The position numbers were made by a program, and so were the translations under genes. The notes below the pieces were generated by a model. That model was not told the origin of the DNA. It saw nothing but the letters and a program-made list of their open reading frames with translations, and made no database searches. From CAXPZW01 sp964221845 (lineage in GTDB: Bacteria > Bacteroidota > Bacteroidia > Flavobacteriales_D > Sanyastnellaceae): a stretch of DNA of 64,000 bases. Below, one piece after another: positions 36,383 to 44,280 of the stretch; within the stretch, counting starts at the first letter, position 1, and every line of letters begins with the position of its first letter. Location of the stretch: NCBI GenBank assembly GCA_964221845.1, contig CAXPZW010000012.1, forward strand, positions 224,922-288,921. Direction: 5' to 3'.

Positions 36383-37936
36383 TTATCCGGCCCACGACTC
36401 CCGATCCAACGACCGGTATTGTATGGCCTCCGCCAAATCCCCACTCTCGATCTCGTCCGCATCGCGCAGGTCGGCGATGGTGCGGGCTACTTTGAGGATG
36501 CGGTCATAGGCGCGGGCGCTGAGGTCGAGCTTTTGCATGGCGGTGCGCAGGAGTTTTTCGCAGGGGACGTCCAGGGCGCAGATGTGTTTGAGGGTGGCGG
36601 CGTCCATGTGGGCGTTGCAGTGCAGGTGCATGCGGTCCTTGAAGCGTTCGCGCTGGCGGTTGCGGGCGTGGACCACGCGTTGGCGCACGGTGGCACTCGA
36701 TTCGCCCTTGGGTGCGTCGGAGAGGGCGTCGTAGCTGACGGGGGTGACCTCCACATGCAGGTCGATGCGGTCCAGCAACGGGCCGGAGACCTTGTTGAGG
36801 TAGCGCTGCACCACGGGGCCACCACAGGTGCATTCGCGGGTGGGGTGGTTGTAGAAGCCGCAGGGGCAAGGGTTCATGCTGGCCACCAACTGAAACGCCG
36901 CAGGAAAGTCCACAGACACCCGTGCTCTGGATATGGTTACCACGCGCTCCTCCAAGGGTTGGCGCATGACTTCGAGTACGGTGCGTTTGAACTCCGGCAG
37001 TTCGTCAAGGAAGAGCACGCCGTGGTGGGCGAGGGAGATTTCGCCGGGTTGCGGGTTGCCGCCGCCGCCCACCAAGGCAACGTCAGAAATCGTGTGGTGC
37101 GGCGCGCGGAAGGGGCGGGTTTCCAGCACGGCCTCGCCCTGCTTCAGCCGCCCGGCTACCGAGTGAATTTTGGTGGTTTCGAGCGCCTCTTCCAAGGTGA
37201 GTGGCGGCAGGATGGTGGCCAGCCGCTTGGCGAGCATGGTCTTGCCCGCCCCCGGAGGACCAATGAGGATCAGGTTGTGCCCACCTGCCGCGGCAATCTC
37301 AAAGGCGCGCTTCACGGTTTGCTGCCCCTTCACGTCCTGGAAGTCCACCAAGTGTTTGCCGTTTTCGGTGGCCTGCCCAAATGGGCGTGGGAGTACCCGG
37401 AACCGCTCGGGCTGCTCCTTCAACACTTCCACCACTTCGGAGAGGGTCTCGCATCCGTACACCTCCAACCCTTCCACCATGGCCGCTTCGTGTGCGTTCA
37501 CCGCCGGCAGGATCAGCCGCCTGTACCCCTCCTTCCGCGCTTGCAACGCCACCGGCAAAGCGCCTTTCACAGGTCGCAGTTCTCCGTCCAACGCCAGCTC
37601 CCCAATCACCATGGCCTCGCCCAACGGATCGGCCGGAATCTGGTCGGTCGCCCCCAAAATTCCCAGCGCAATCGGCAGGTCAAACGCCGACCCCTCTTTG
37701 CGAATATCGGCCGGCGCCATGTTGACCGTGATGTGCTTGCCCGGCCAGGCAAAGCCCGAGGTCTCCATGGCCGCCTTGACCCGCTGCTGGCTCTCGCGCA
37801 CCGCGCTGTCGGGCAACCCCACGAGCGAAAAGTGAATGCCGCGGTGGATGTGAAACTCCAACGTAATGGTCGTGGCCTGCACGCCAAACACAGCCGCGGC
37901 GTAGGTCTTGGTCAGAAGAGGAAGGGTGTTTTGCAT
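36383..37936 (-). CDS. YifB/ComM family Mg-chelatase-like AAA+ ATPase
   Basis: A 517-residue AAA+ protein with the N-terminal ChlI-like domain (TYAAAVFGVQATTITLEFHIHRG, DSAVRESQQRVKAAM, GKHITVNMAPADIRKEGS), an AAA core with Walker A GPPGAGKT (about 226-233) and Walker B ISLAHHGVLFLDELPEF, and a C-terminal zinc-type region CGFYNHPTRECTCGG. ComM is a helicase in natural transformation of several bacteria. The gene converges on gmhA across 33 bp. The start is the first ATG; palindromes at 37981-38008 lie 45-72 bp upstream. Confidence 0.9.
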   Translation of the reverse strand: MQNTLPLLTKTYAAAVFGVQATTITLEFHIHRGIHFSLVGLPDSAVRESQQRVKAAMETSGFAWPGKHITVNMAPADIRKEGSAFDLPIALGILGATDQIPADPLGEAMVIGELALDGELRPVKGALPVALQARKEGYRRLILPAVNAHEAAMVEGLEVYGCETLSEVVEVLKEQPERFRVLPRPFGQATENGKHLVDFQDVKGQQTVKRAFEIAAAGGHNLILIGPPGAGKTMLAKRLATILPPLTLEEALETTKIHSVAGRLKQGEAVLETRPFRAPHHTISDVALVGGGGNPQPGEISLAHHGVLFLDELPEFKRTVLEVMRQPLEERVVTISRARVSVDFPAAFQLVASMNPCPCGFYNHPTRECTCGGPVVQRYLNKVSGPLLDRIDLHVEVTPVSYDALSDAPKGESSATVRQRVVHARNRQRERFKDRMHLHCNAHMDAATLKHICALDVPCEKLLRTAMQKLDLSARAYDRILKVARTIADLRDADEIESGDLAEAIQYRSLDRESWAG

Positions 37937-37980
37937 GCGGCGAAGAACGCCGAGGGGAATCGCGTTAGTCGGGAGGGAAG

Positions 37981-38008
37981 CGTTTATAAACGTTTATACC
38001 CGGGTATA
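37981..38008. promoter_or_regulatory. Two adjacent palindromes upstream of yifB, candidate operator
   Basis: CGTTTATAAACG (37981-37992) is a perfect 12-bp palindrome and TATACCCGGGTATA (37995-38008) a perfect 14-bp palindrome, separated by two bases. They lie 45-72 bp upstream of the yifB/comM ATG, in a stretch noticeably more AT-rich than its surroundings. Position and symmetry fit a protein-binding site; no regulator is known. Confidence 0.35.
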
Positions 38009-38034
38009 CGTGGGTAGTGGAAAGGCAAGGGCCT

Positions 38035-38100
38035 CCCTCCCACTTCCACTCCACCACCCAAGGCTCCACCTGCAAATAGCCATTCTTCACTTTTCACTCC
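38035..38100. repeat. Inverted copy of the dispersed intergenic repeat
   Basis: Contains CACCTGCAAATAGCC followed by TTCACTTTTCACTCCC, the reverse complement of the words found together at 60478-60511, with two or three differences across about 34 bases. A CACTTCCACT word precedes them. The rest of the 272-bp gap (37937-38208) holds the palindromes above and an A-run hairpin (GCTAA/TTAGC) at about 38111-38129. No gene seen. Confidence 0.75.
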
Positions 38101-38208
38101 CTCACCCTTCGCTAAAAAAAAATTAGCGCCCCACCTGTCACACATCCACTCCCGCCCTCCTATCTCCCACTGTAACCCATCAGGAACTGTAACTTGAAAT
38201 CCGAACCC

Positions 38209-38994
38209 ATGATCGGTAAAAAACACATCCTTGGCTTTGTAGCGCTCTGTTTGGGCGTTGTGGCCTGTACCAAGTCCGACATCGACGACAGTTCGTCCGA
38301 CACCGAAGTGCCTCCCGGGGGCGTAGTCTTGACCTACGACTGCGAAGACCTCGAACTCAATTTCAACGACACCTGTGTCACCGACAACACATTTGGCTTG
38401 GTAGACACTACATGCGCATGCATTCCGTTCTCATTGCCTTTTGATTGCCCTGAATTGGGTGGAAACATCGGGGACCCTTGCCCGGATGGTGAAGGCGTGA
38501 TCTCCTCAGATTGCACTTGCATCGACGATGAGGAGTGCGACATGGGCCTGACCTACACCATCGGAGAAGATTCGCTCAACTGGATTTTCACCTACAACAC
38601 ACTTCCCGAACCTGCCTATTTCGTCGAATGGTACGTGAATGGAATGGTGGTCCCGCCGACCTCACAATGGACGATGGAACACACCTTTTCAGAGGTAGCG
38701 GTTCACACCATTTGTATTGTTGCGTATGAAGGAAATGCGGTGGTGTGTTCGCACTGCGTTGAATTGGATTTGACGCCGCTTTCGGGCTGGGACTGTCCCG
38801 GACTGAATGGCAACGTAGGAGACCCCTGTGAGGATGGTTGGGGAATCATTTCCGACGATTGTGAGTGTATCGAAAACGAGTCCAACGGGTTCGATTGCCC
38901 CGACCTCGGAAACATCGGCGATAGCTGTTGGGTATCCATTGACAATACGCTTATTGGCGGAGTGATTGACGAGGACTGCACGTGTCAACCCTAA
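38209..38994 (+). CDS. Cys-rich repeat lipoprotein
   Basis: A 261-residue lipoprotein; ATG at 38209 gives MIGKKHILGFVALCLGVVACTK with a lipobox VVAC (an in-frame TTG is five codons upstream). The body has four imperfect units: YDCEDLELNFNDTCV, DCPELGGNIGDPCPDGEG with SSDCTCI, DCPGLNGNVGDPCEDGWG with SDDCECI, and a shorter DCPDLGNIGDSCW ending CTCQP. A non-repeat insert (about 117-185) separates units 2 and 3. The paired cysteines and DD/DG acidic residues suggest disulfides and perhaps Ca2+ binding. Similar repeats occur in other Flavobacteriales; the role is unknown. Confidence 0.7.
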   Translation: MIGKKHILGFVALCLGVVACTKSDIDDSSSDTEVPPGGVVLTYDCEDLELNFNDTCVTDNTFGLVDTTCACIPFSLPFDCPELGGNIGDPCPDGEGVISSDCTCIDDEECDMGLTYTIGEDSLNWIFTYNTLPEPAYFVEWYVNGMVVPPTSQWTMEHTFSEVAVHTICIVAYEGNAVVCSHCVELDLTPLSGWDCPGLNGNVGDPCEDGWGIISDDCECIENESNGFDCPDLGNIGDSCWVSIDNTLIGGVIDEDCTCQP

Positions 38995-39036
38995 ACCCTA
39001 ATTATGGGCATTTCCTTGCCGGGAAATGACTTCAAC

Positions 39037-39258
39037 ATGCAACGTACGCAGCTCATACCCACTTCTTTGCTGGATGCTTGCATCCAGGGCGACCGCAAGT
39101 CCCAGAAGCGGTTGTATGAGCTGCTCTTGCCTTACCTCAACGCCATTGTGCGCCGGTATTTATTCGATGCGCGCCGAAAATGCGCGCAGCTTGGCAAGTT
39201 CGACGGTTTCGGATGTGGTTTTGATGGACACAGCAGCAGAAAACAGGGTCAGTTCTAA
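39037..39258 (+). pseudogene. 5' fragment of an ECF-type RNA polymerase sigma factor
   Basis: The first 44 codons read as the start of a sigma-70 region 2 protein (LLDACIQGDRKSQKRLYEL, LLPYLNAIVRRYLFDA). After about 39168 the reading changes to unrelated residues (RRKCAQLGKFDGFGCGF) and stops at 39258; the expected DxxDLLN-type helix of region 2 is missing. The continuation (GFTKIIFNLKKYKSNVPFE) is found in the same orientation 1.9 kb away at 41076. An upstream ATG at 39004 is possible. The evidence is by family pattern only. Confidence 0.65.
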
Positions 39259-39311
39259 GCGGAAGTGACCACGTTCTGAAAAAATGCCGTGCGGGAGTGT
39301 AGGTCAAATTC

Positions 39312-39905
39312 CTACATGTCGCCTTGCTCGAAGGCCTTGTTGCGCAGGTCGGCGGCCAGCTCCAATTGTTGGTACCAGTCTTCGCCAAAGCGGCGTACCA
39401 GGGCTTGGCGCAAGAACTTGTACAGCGGGACTTGCAGCTTTTCGCCGCAATCGCAGGCCGGCTGGCAGATTTTCCAGCGGTGTACGTTGATGGCCATAAA
39501 GTCTTTGAGCTGCTTGAGGCGGATGGGGTAGAGGTGGCAACTCACGGGTTTCATCCAGCCGGTTTTGCCATCGCGGTAGGCCATTTCCAGTCCACATTTG
39601 GCCACGCCGTGGTCGTCAAAGACGGTGTAGACGCATTCCTTGCCTTCGCCCATGAGTGGGGTGACCAGATCTCCGTCCACGTCCATCTCGTACAGGCCGT
39701 GTTCGGCAATGCGGGCCTGGGCTGCTTCGGGGAGGTAAGGGAGGGCGGCGGGGACCGCGGCCTCCAGTTTTTCGAGTTCATCCTCTTGGAGCGGGGCGCC
39801 GCTTTCGCCTTCCACGCAACACGCGCCTTTGCAGGCCGAGAGGTCGCACACAAACTTGCGGTCAAACAGCTCTTCGCTGATCAGGGTGTCTTCAATGAGG
39901 ATCAT
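39312..39905 (-). CDS. DUF3109 family Cys-rich protein
   Basis: A 197-residue cytosolic protein of the Bacteroidota DUF3109 family. It starts MILIEDTLISEELFDRKFVC and has conserved cysteines in CDLSACKGACCVEGESGAP, KECVYTVFDDHGVAKCGLE, PVSCHLYPIRLK and ICQPACDCGEK: nine or more Cys in the CxxxxCKGACC and CxxxCxC pattern that suggests Fe-S or zinc binding. Function unknown. It is convergent with nothing obvious and divergent from the radical SAM gene (62 bp gap). Together they form the insert that separates the sigma fragments. Confidence 0.85.
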   Translation of the reverse strand: MILIEDTLISEELFDRKFVCDLSACKGACCVEGESGAPLQEDELEKLEAAVPAALPYLPEAAQARIAEHGLYEMDVDGDLVTPLMGEGKECVYTVFDDHGVAKCGLEMAYRDGKTGWMKPVSCHLYPIRLKQLKDFMAINVHRWKICQPACDCGEKLQVPLYKFLRQALVRRFGEDWYQQLELAADLRNKAFEQGDM

Positions 39906-39967
39906 GCTGGCGAAGGTAGCACACTCTGCGTGCGGCCAAGTGCAACGCGATCCCGAATTTTGCTTCC

Positions 39968-40996
39968 ATGGGACTGCTTACTGCCGATCAACGTGCTTTG
40001 CTCCGTCGTGCCACCCCCGCCCGGGTGTGGAACGCTGGACTGCTGTGGTCGAGCTACCACTTGTCTCGCCTCCTCAAAAAACCGCTGGTGTGGGGCAAAC
40101 CCCTTTCGCTCAGCATCGAGCCCACCACCGCTTGCAACCTGGGTTGTCCGGAGTGTCCTTCGGGACTCAAGCAGTTTACCCGCCCGACCGGCAACCTCAA
40201 GACCGGTTTCTTCCGCGACATCTTGCGCCAAGTCCAGCGCCACGTGGGGTACATGACCTTCTATTTTCAAGGTGAGCCATACATCCACCCGGATTTCCTG
40301 GCCCTGATCCGCGAGGCCCACGACGCAGGCATCTACACCGCCACCTCCACCAACGCCCACTTTCTCCATCCCGAAAACGCACGCAAAACCGTGGAATCCG
40401 GGCTGGACCGCCTCATCGTCTCGCTCGATGGCAGTACCCAAGACACCTACGAGCAATACCGCATCCACGGCGATCTGGAAAAGGCCAAGGAAGGCGTGCG
40501 CAACGTGGTGGCCGCGCGGGAAGCTGCAGGGTCCGCTGCCCCTCACATCATCCTCCAATGCCTGGTGGTGCGCCACAACGAACACCAGATCGACGACATG
40601 TTGGCGCTTGGAGAAGAATTAGGGGTCGACGAAGTGCGTTTCAAAACCGCCCAGGTCTACGACTACAAATACGGCAACGCGCTCATTCCCGAGAACCCCA
40701 AGTACAGCCGTTATCGCCAATTGCCCGACGGCACGTGGGCCATCCGCAACAAGCTGCTGAACCAGTGCTGGCGCATGTGGCAAGGCGCGGTCATCACCTG
40801 GGACGGATTGGTGGTGCCGTGCTGTTTTGACAAAGACGCCACCCACCGCATGGGCGACCTCAAATCCACCCCGTTTGCCGCCATTTGGAAGGGCGAAACC
40901 TACCGGGAATTCCGCGCGGCCATCCTCACCAGTCGTTCCCAAATTGACATCTGCACCAACTGCACCGAAGGCACCAAAGTGTGGAGCGAGGCGTAG
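39968..40996 (+). CDS. Radical SAM/SPASM domain protein
   Basis: A 342-residue radical S-adenosylmethionine enzyme. The cluster-binding motif CxxxCxxC is Cys56, Cys60 and Cys63 (TACNLGCPEC), followed by KTGFFRDIL and FYFQGEPYIHP. The C-terminal SPASM-type segment has CWRMWQGAVITWDGLVVPCC, MGDLK and ICTNC, which would hold auxiliary Fe-S clusters. Proteins of this type modify peptides or act in maturase roles. No precursor peptide is evident nearby, and the only neighbours are the DUF3109 gene and the sigma fragments. A GAATTTTG promoter-like element lies 14 bp upstream. Confidence 0.85.
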   Translation: MGLLTADQRALLRRATPARVWNAGLLWSSYHLSRLLKKPLVWGKPLSLSIEPTTACNLGCPECPSGLKQFTRPTGNLKTGFFRDILRQVQRHVGYMTFYFQGEPYIHPDFLALIREAHDAGIYTATSTNAHFLHPENARKTVESGLDRLIVSLDGSTQDTYEQYRIHGDLEKAKEGVRNVVAAREAAGSAAPHIILQCLVVRHNEHQIDDMLALGEELGVDEVRFKTAQVYDYKYGNALIPENPKYSRYRQLPDGTWAIRNKLLNQCWRMWQGAVITWDGLVVPCCFDKDATHRMGDLKSTPFAAIWKGETYREFRAAILTSRSQIDICTNCTEGTKVWSEA

Positions 40997-41063
40997 GCCC
41001 AGAAAACCCATATCTTCTACTTCCAGAATTTTTTTCAAAACCACCCAAGGTTTTTGCCCAAGC

Positions 41064-41471
41064 GTGCGTGTATGGGGGTTCACCAAGATCATCTTCAACC
41101 TCAAAAAGTACAAGAGCAATGTGCCTTTTGAGTTGTGGTGCCGAAAAGTGATGATCAACAGCATCATTGACGAGTGCCGACGGTCCAAGCAATACCGCGA
41201 GACCATGGAACTCAAGGCCCGCGAAGACCTGTCCAACGCCACGCGGCTGGAAACCAAACTTTCCGAAGCGCAGGAGGACATGTTGGAGCTGATCAAGAGC
41301 AAACTGAAAAAGTTGCCGCCCATGACCTCAAAGGTGTTCAACCTTTACGCGATTGACGGGTACAAACACCACGAAATCGCCACCCTGTTGGACATCTCAG
41401 AAGGCACTTCGCAATGGCATTACAGCATGGCCAAGAAGCGCATTCGGGAAATGGTGCGGGAATCGCACTGA
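41064..41471 (+). pseudogene. 3' fragment of the ECF-type sigma factor
   Basis: From about 41076 the reading is a normal ECF sigma: GFTKIIFNLKKYKSNVPFELW, then CRKVMINSIIDECRRSKQYRE for the end of region 2, and region 4 (DMLELIKSKLKKLPPMTSKVF, HEIATLLDISEGTSQWHYSMA) with a helix-turn-helix. Upstream of GFTKII there is no credible ATG; the first usable start is GTG at 41064, which would give a 135-residue protein lacking the core-binding part of region 2. It is followed 13 bp later by a small membrane protein. Possibly still expressed as a partial protein. Confidence 0.65.
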
Positions 41472-41484
41472 GAAACGTATTTCA

Positions 41485-41796
41485 ATGAAAAAGCAAGCTG
41501 ATTTTCAGCCGCTGAACGAGCCCGTCCCCGATGGCCTGGAGTACCGCCAGGAATATTGGGACAGCGCGCTGGTCATGATCAAGGCACGTGAGCGGCGCGT
41601 GCTCTTCTGGCGCAGTGCAGCCGGTGCCTTGTTGGTGCTGCTGCTCGGCGGTGGGATGGCCGCGCACTATTTGTGGTCGCCGTCCGAGGGCCTTGCCCCG
41701 GCCACGGCTGTTCGTGTTTTGCCCGACCAAGCGTGGGCAAGCAACTGGGACACCCAGCCAGAACAACCCGCCCTCGATCAGGAAAAACCTCAGTAG
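41485..41796 (+). CDS. Small single-pass membrane protein in anti-sigma position
   Basis: A 103-residue protein: cytoplasmic N-terminus of about 46 residues (MKKQADFQPLNEPVPDGLEY), one membrane helix (AAGALLVLLLGGGMAAHYLW), and a short periplasmic tail. It starts 13 bp after the sigma 3' fragment, in the place where ECF sigma operons of this family usually carry their anti-sigma or partner protein. No anti-sigma motif is obvious, so the role is inferred from position only. Confidence 0.5.
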   Translation: MKKQADFQPLNEPVPDGLEYRQEYWDSALVMIKARERRVLFWRSAAGALLVLLLGGGMAAHYLWSPSEGLAPATAVRVLPDQAWASNWDTQPEQPALDQEKPQ

Positions 41797-41816
41797 CAGG
41801 GCCTATTTTTGTGCCG

Positions 41817-43046
41817 ATGTCTGAGGAACTGAAGACTGCCGAACAGCAGGAGCAAGAGATCTCCAGCCAGCTCTCCATGCGCCGGCTGATCTTGCCTGTA
41901 CTGTTGGGCCTGGCCGCTGCGGGCTGGCTCATGTGGCGCACCTTGGACGAGGTCAAGTTTGTCCAAGTTCCCCAGGGCCAAACAGCCCAATGGGAATGGG
42001 TGGACGGCAACGCCAACGGCACCATAGATTTCAGCGACCCCGAAGATTTTGCTCCTTCCGAAACCGGTACCTACCTGCGCAAAACCAGTTGGCAACTGCT
42101 GGGTGAACAGGAATTTGATGCTTGGGCGGTGTGGGCCTTGGTAGGCGCACTCCTGATGGTCATCCTGCGCGAGGCGGGGTATACCTATCGGATGCGCGTG
42201 TTGACCGACAAGCAACTCAGTTGGAAGCAGTCCTTCCAGGTGGTCATGCTCTGGGAGTTCAGTTCTGCGCTCACCCCGTCGGTAGTGGGCGGTTCGGGGG
42301 TGGCCATTTACTTTTTGAATAAGGAGGGGCTCAATCTGGGCAAAGCCACGGCCACGATTTTTGTGACGGCCATGATGGATGAGTTGTTCTACATCCTCTC
42401 GGTCCCGATAGTCTTTCTGCTCATTGGCGGCGATGCGCTGTACCCGGCCGACTGGTCGGACGGGTCGTTTGGGCAAGGGGCGGTGCAAACCCTGTTCTAC
42501 CTCGGGTACGGATTCATCGTGTTGTTGACCCTGACCATCACCAGCTCGCTGTTCTTGTTCCCCCGCCGACTCAAACGCTTGCTGATGCGCCTGTTTTCGT
42601 TGCCCATCCTGCGCAGGTGGCGCAAGGACATCACCCAAGCCGGACAGGAAATCGAAATCGCCAGTGTGGAGCTCAAAGGCCGCCCGGCCAGCTACTGGGT
42701 CAAAGCCATGGGCAGCACGGTGCTGTCTTGGACCGCGCGTTTTGTGACGCTCAACTTCATCATCATGGCCTTTGTGGGGCCCATCAACCACGGGGTGGTC
42801 TACGGACGCCAAATGGTCATGTGGGTCATTATGCTGATCAGCCCCACGCCCGGGTCCAGCGGGGTGGCGGAGTACTTCTTCAGCATCTTCTTTGCCGACA
42901 TTGTGACCATCGGTGCGCAGGTACTGCTCATTGCGCTGCTGTGGCGCTTTTTGACCTACTTCATCTACCTGATCATGGGGGCGCTCATCCTCCCGCGTTG
43001 GTACCGACGCGTGCAGCGAAACAAAGCTTCTACCGCCGCGGGCTGA
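41817..43046 (+). CDS. Lysylphosphatidylglycerol synthase transmembrane family (UPF0104) protein
   Basis: A 409-residue membrane protein. ATG at 41817 (MSEELKTAEQQEQEISSQL) follows the previous gene by 20 bp. It has seven or eight helices and the family pattern WEFSSALTPSVVGGSGVAIYFL, LTRFVTLNFIIMA-like segments and ISPTPGSSGVAEYFFSIFF, the hallmark of the AglD/LPG_synthase_TM family. An extra N-terminal helix with an acidic soluble loop of about 60 residues (VDGNANGTIDFSDPEDF, resembling an EF-hand-type acidic loop) is unusual. Function in flippase-type lipid or sugar transfer is suspected. Confidence 0.8.
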   Translation: MSEELKTAEQQEQEISSQLSMRRLILPVLLGLAAAGWLMWRTLDEVKFVQVPQGQTAQWEWVDGNANGTIDFSDPEDFAPSETGTYLRKTSWQLLGEQEFDAWAVWALVGALLMVILREAGYTYRMRVLTDKQLSWKQSFQVVMLWEFSSALTPSVVGGSGVAIYFLNKEGLNLGKATATIFVTAMMDELFYILSVPIVFLLIGGDALYPADWSDGSFGQGAVQTLFYLGYGFIVLLTLTITSSLFLFPRRLKRLLMRLFSLPILRRWRKDITQAGQEIEIASVELKGRPASYWVKAMGSTVLSWTARFVTLNFIIMAFVGPINHGVVYGRQMVMWVIMLISPTPGSSGVAEYFFSIFFADIVTIGAQVLLIALLWRFLTYFIYLIMGALILPRWYRRVQRNKASTAAG

Positions 43047-43119
43047 CATTTGTCGGTTTCTGGGAAGGAGGCAACAGGAAATGCTATCTTGCCGGGCAAT
43101 TCCCAACGCGATTATTACG

Positions 43120-44268
43120 ATGAAATTCGGCACCAAAGCCATCCACGGCGGACTCACCATCGACCCTCACACCGGGGCGATCATGACGCCCATATACCAG
43201 ACTTCCACTTACGTGCAAGACGGCCCCGGCGGCCACAAAGGCTGGGAGTACACCCGTACCCACAACCCCACCCGCGATCAACTCCAGGCCAACCTTGCCT
43301 CGATCGAGAACGGCAAGCACGCAGCCACCTTCTCCAGCGGCATGGCGGCCATCGATTGCATGCTCAAGACCCTGAACCCTGGCGACGAAGTGGTGTCGGT
43401 CAACGACCTGTACGGCGGTACTTACCGCTTGTTCACCAAGACCTACGAGCGCTTGGGCATCCGCACCCGCTTTGTGGACCTCTCGGACGTCGCCAACCTG
43501 GCCGATCACCTCAACGACAAGGTGAAGCTCATTTGGGTGGAGACGCCCACCAACCCGGTGCTCAACATCGCTGACATTGCCGCCATTTGCGAAGCCGCCA
43601 AAGGCTCGGGCGCGCTGGTAGCAGTAGACAACACCTTTGCCTCTCCCTACAACCAAAACCCACTGGATTTGGGCGCGGATGTGGTGATGCACTCGATCAC
43701 CAAGTACATCGGGGGCCACTCGGATACGGTGATGGGCTGTCTGATCACCAACAACGACGCACTCGCCGAGCAGATTTACTTCAACCAAAACAGCACCGGT
43801 GCCACCCCTGGCCCGCAAGACTGTTTCTTGGTGTTGCGCGGCATCAAAACCCTGCACCTGCGCATGGAGCGCCACGCCCACAACGGGTCGGCCATTGCGC
43901 AAATGCTGGTGGACCACCCCGCGGTGGACAAGGTGTACTACCCCGGTTTGGAGAACCACCCCAACCACGAGGTGGCCAAGCGCCAAATGCGCACCTTCGG
44001 CGGCATGGTGTCGTTTACCCTCAAAAGCGGCAAGTTGGATGACGCGGTGACCGTACTCAAAAACACCCACCTGTTTGCCTGTGCGGAGTCGCTCGGCGGG
44101 GTGGAGTCCCTGATTGGCCACCCGGCGTCGATGACCCACGCTTCCATCCCCAAGGAGGAGCGCGAGAAGACCGGCGTGGTAGACACCCTGATTCGCCTCA
44201 GCGTGGGCGTTGAGGACCTCGAAGATTTGAAGGCCGACCTGAACAAGGCTCTGGCCACCATCGCATAA
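43120..44268 (+). CDS. Cystathionine gamma-synthase/lyase family PLP enzyme
   Basis: Cytosolic PLP-dependent trans-sulfuration enzyme. The 382-residue protein starts MKFGTKAIHGG and has the PLP-lysine motif SITKYIGGH (Lys195), the substrate-binding YTRTHNPTRDQLQANLASIE, and C-terminal ESLIGHPASMTHASIPKEER. These fit both cystathionine gamma-synthase and gamma-lyase; Bacteroidota relatives are often annotated as either, so I do not choose. It precedes kmo by 12 bp and may be co-transcribed. TATCTTGC at 43085 is a weak promoter match. Confidence 0.85.
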   Translation: MKFGTKAIHGGLTIDPHTGAIMTPIYQTSTYVQDGPGGHKGWEYTRTHNPTRDQLQANLASIENGKHAATFSSGMAAIDCMLKTLNPGDEVVSVNDLYGGTYRLFTKTYERLGIRTRFVDLSDVANLADHLNDKVKLIWVETPTNPVLNIADIAAICEAAKGSGALVAVDNTFASPYNQNPLDLGADVVMHSITKYIGGHSDTVMGCLITNNDALAEQIYFNQNSTGATPGPQDCFLVLRGIKTLHLRMERHAHNGSAIAQMLVDHPAVDKVYYPGLENHPNHEVAKRQMRTFGGMVSFTLKSGKLDDAVTVLKNTHLFACAESLGGVESLIGHPASMTHASIPKEEREKTGVVDTLIRLSVGVEDLEDLKADLNKALATIA

Positions 44269-44280
44269 AACACGCCCGTC

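Noticed and set aside
36419..38017. 532-codon plus-strand ORF antisense to yifB
   Set aside because: Shadow ORF; the YifB Walker motifs on the minus strand are clear.
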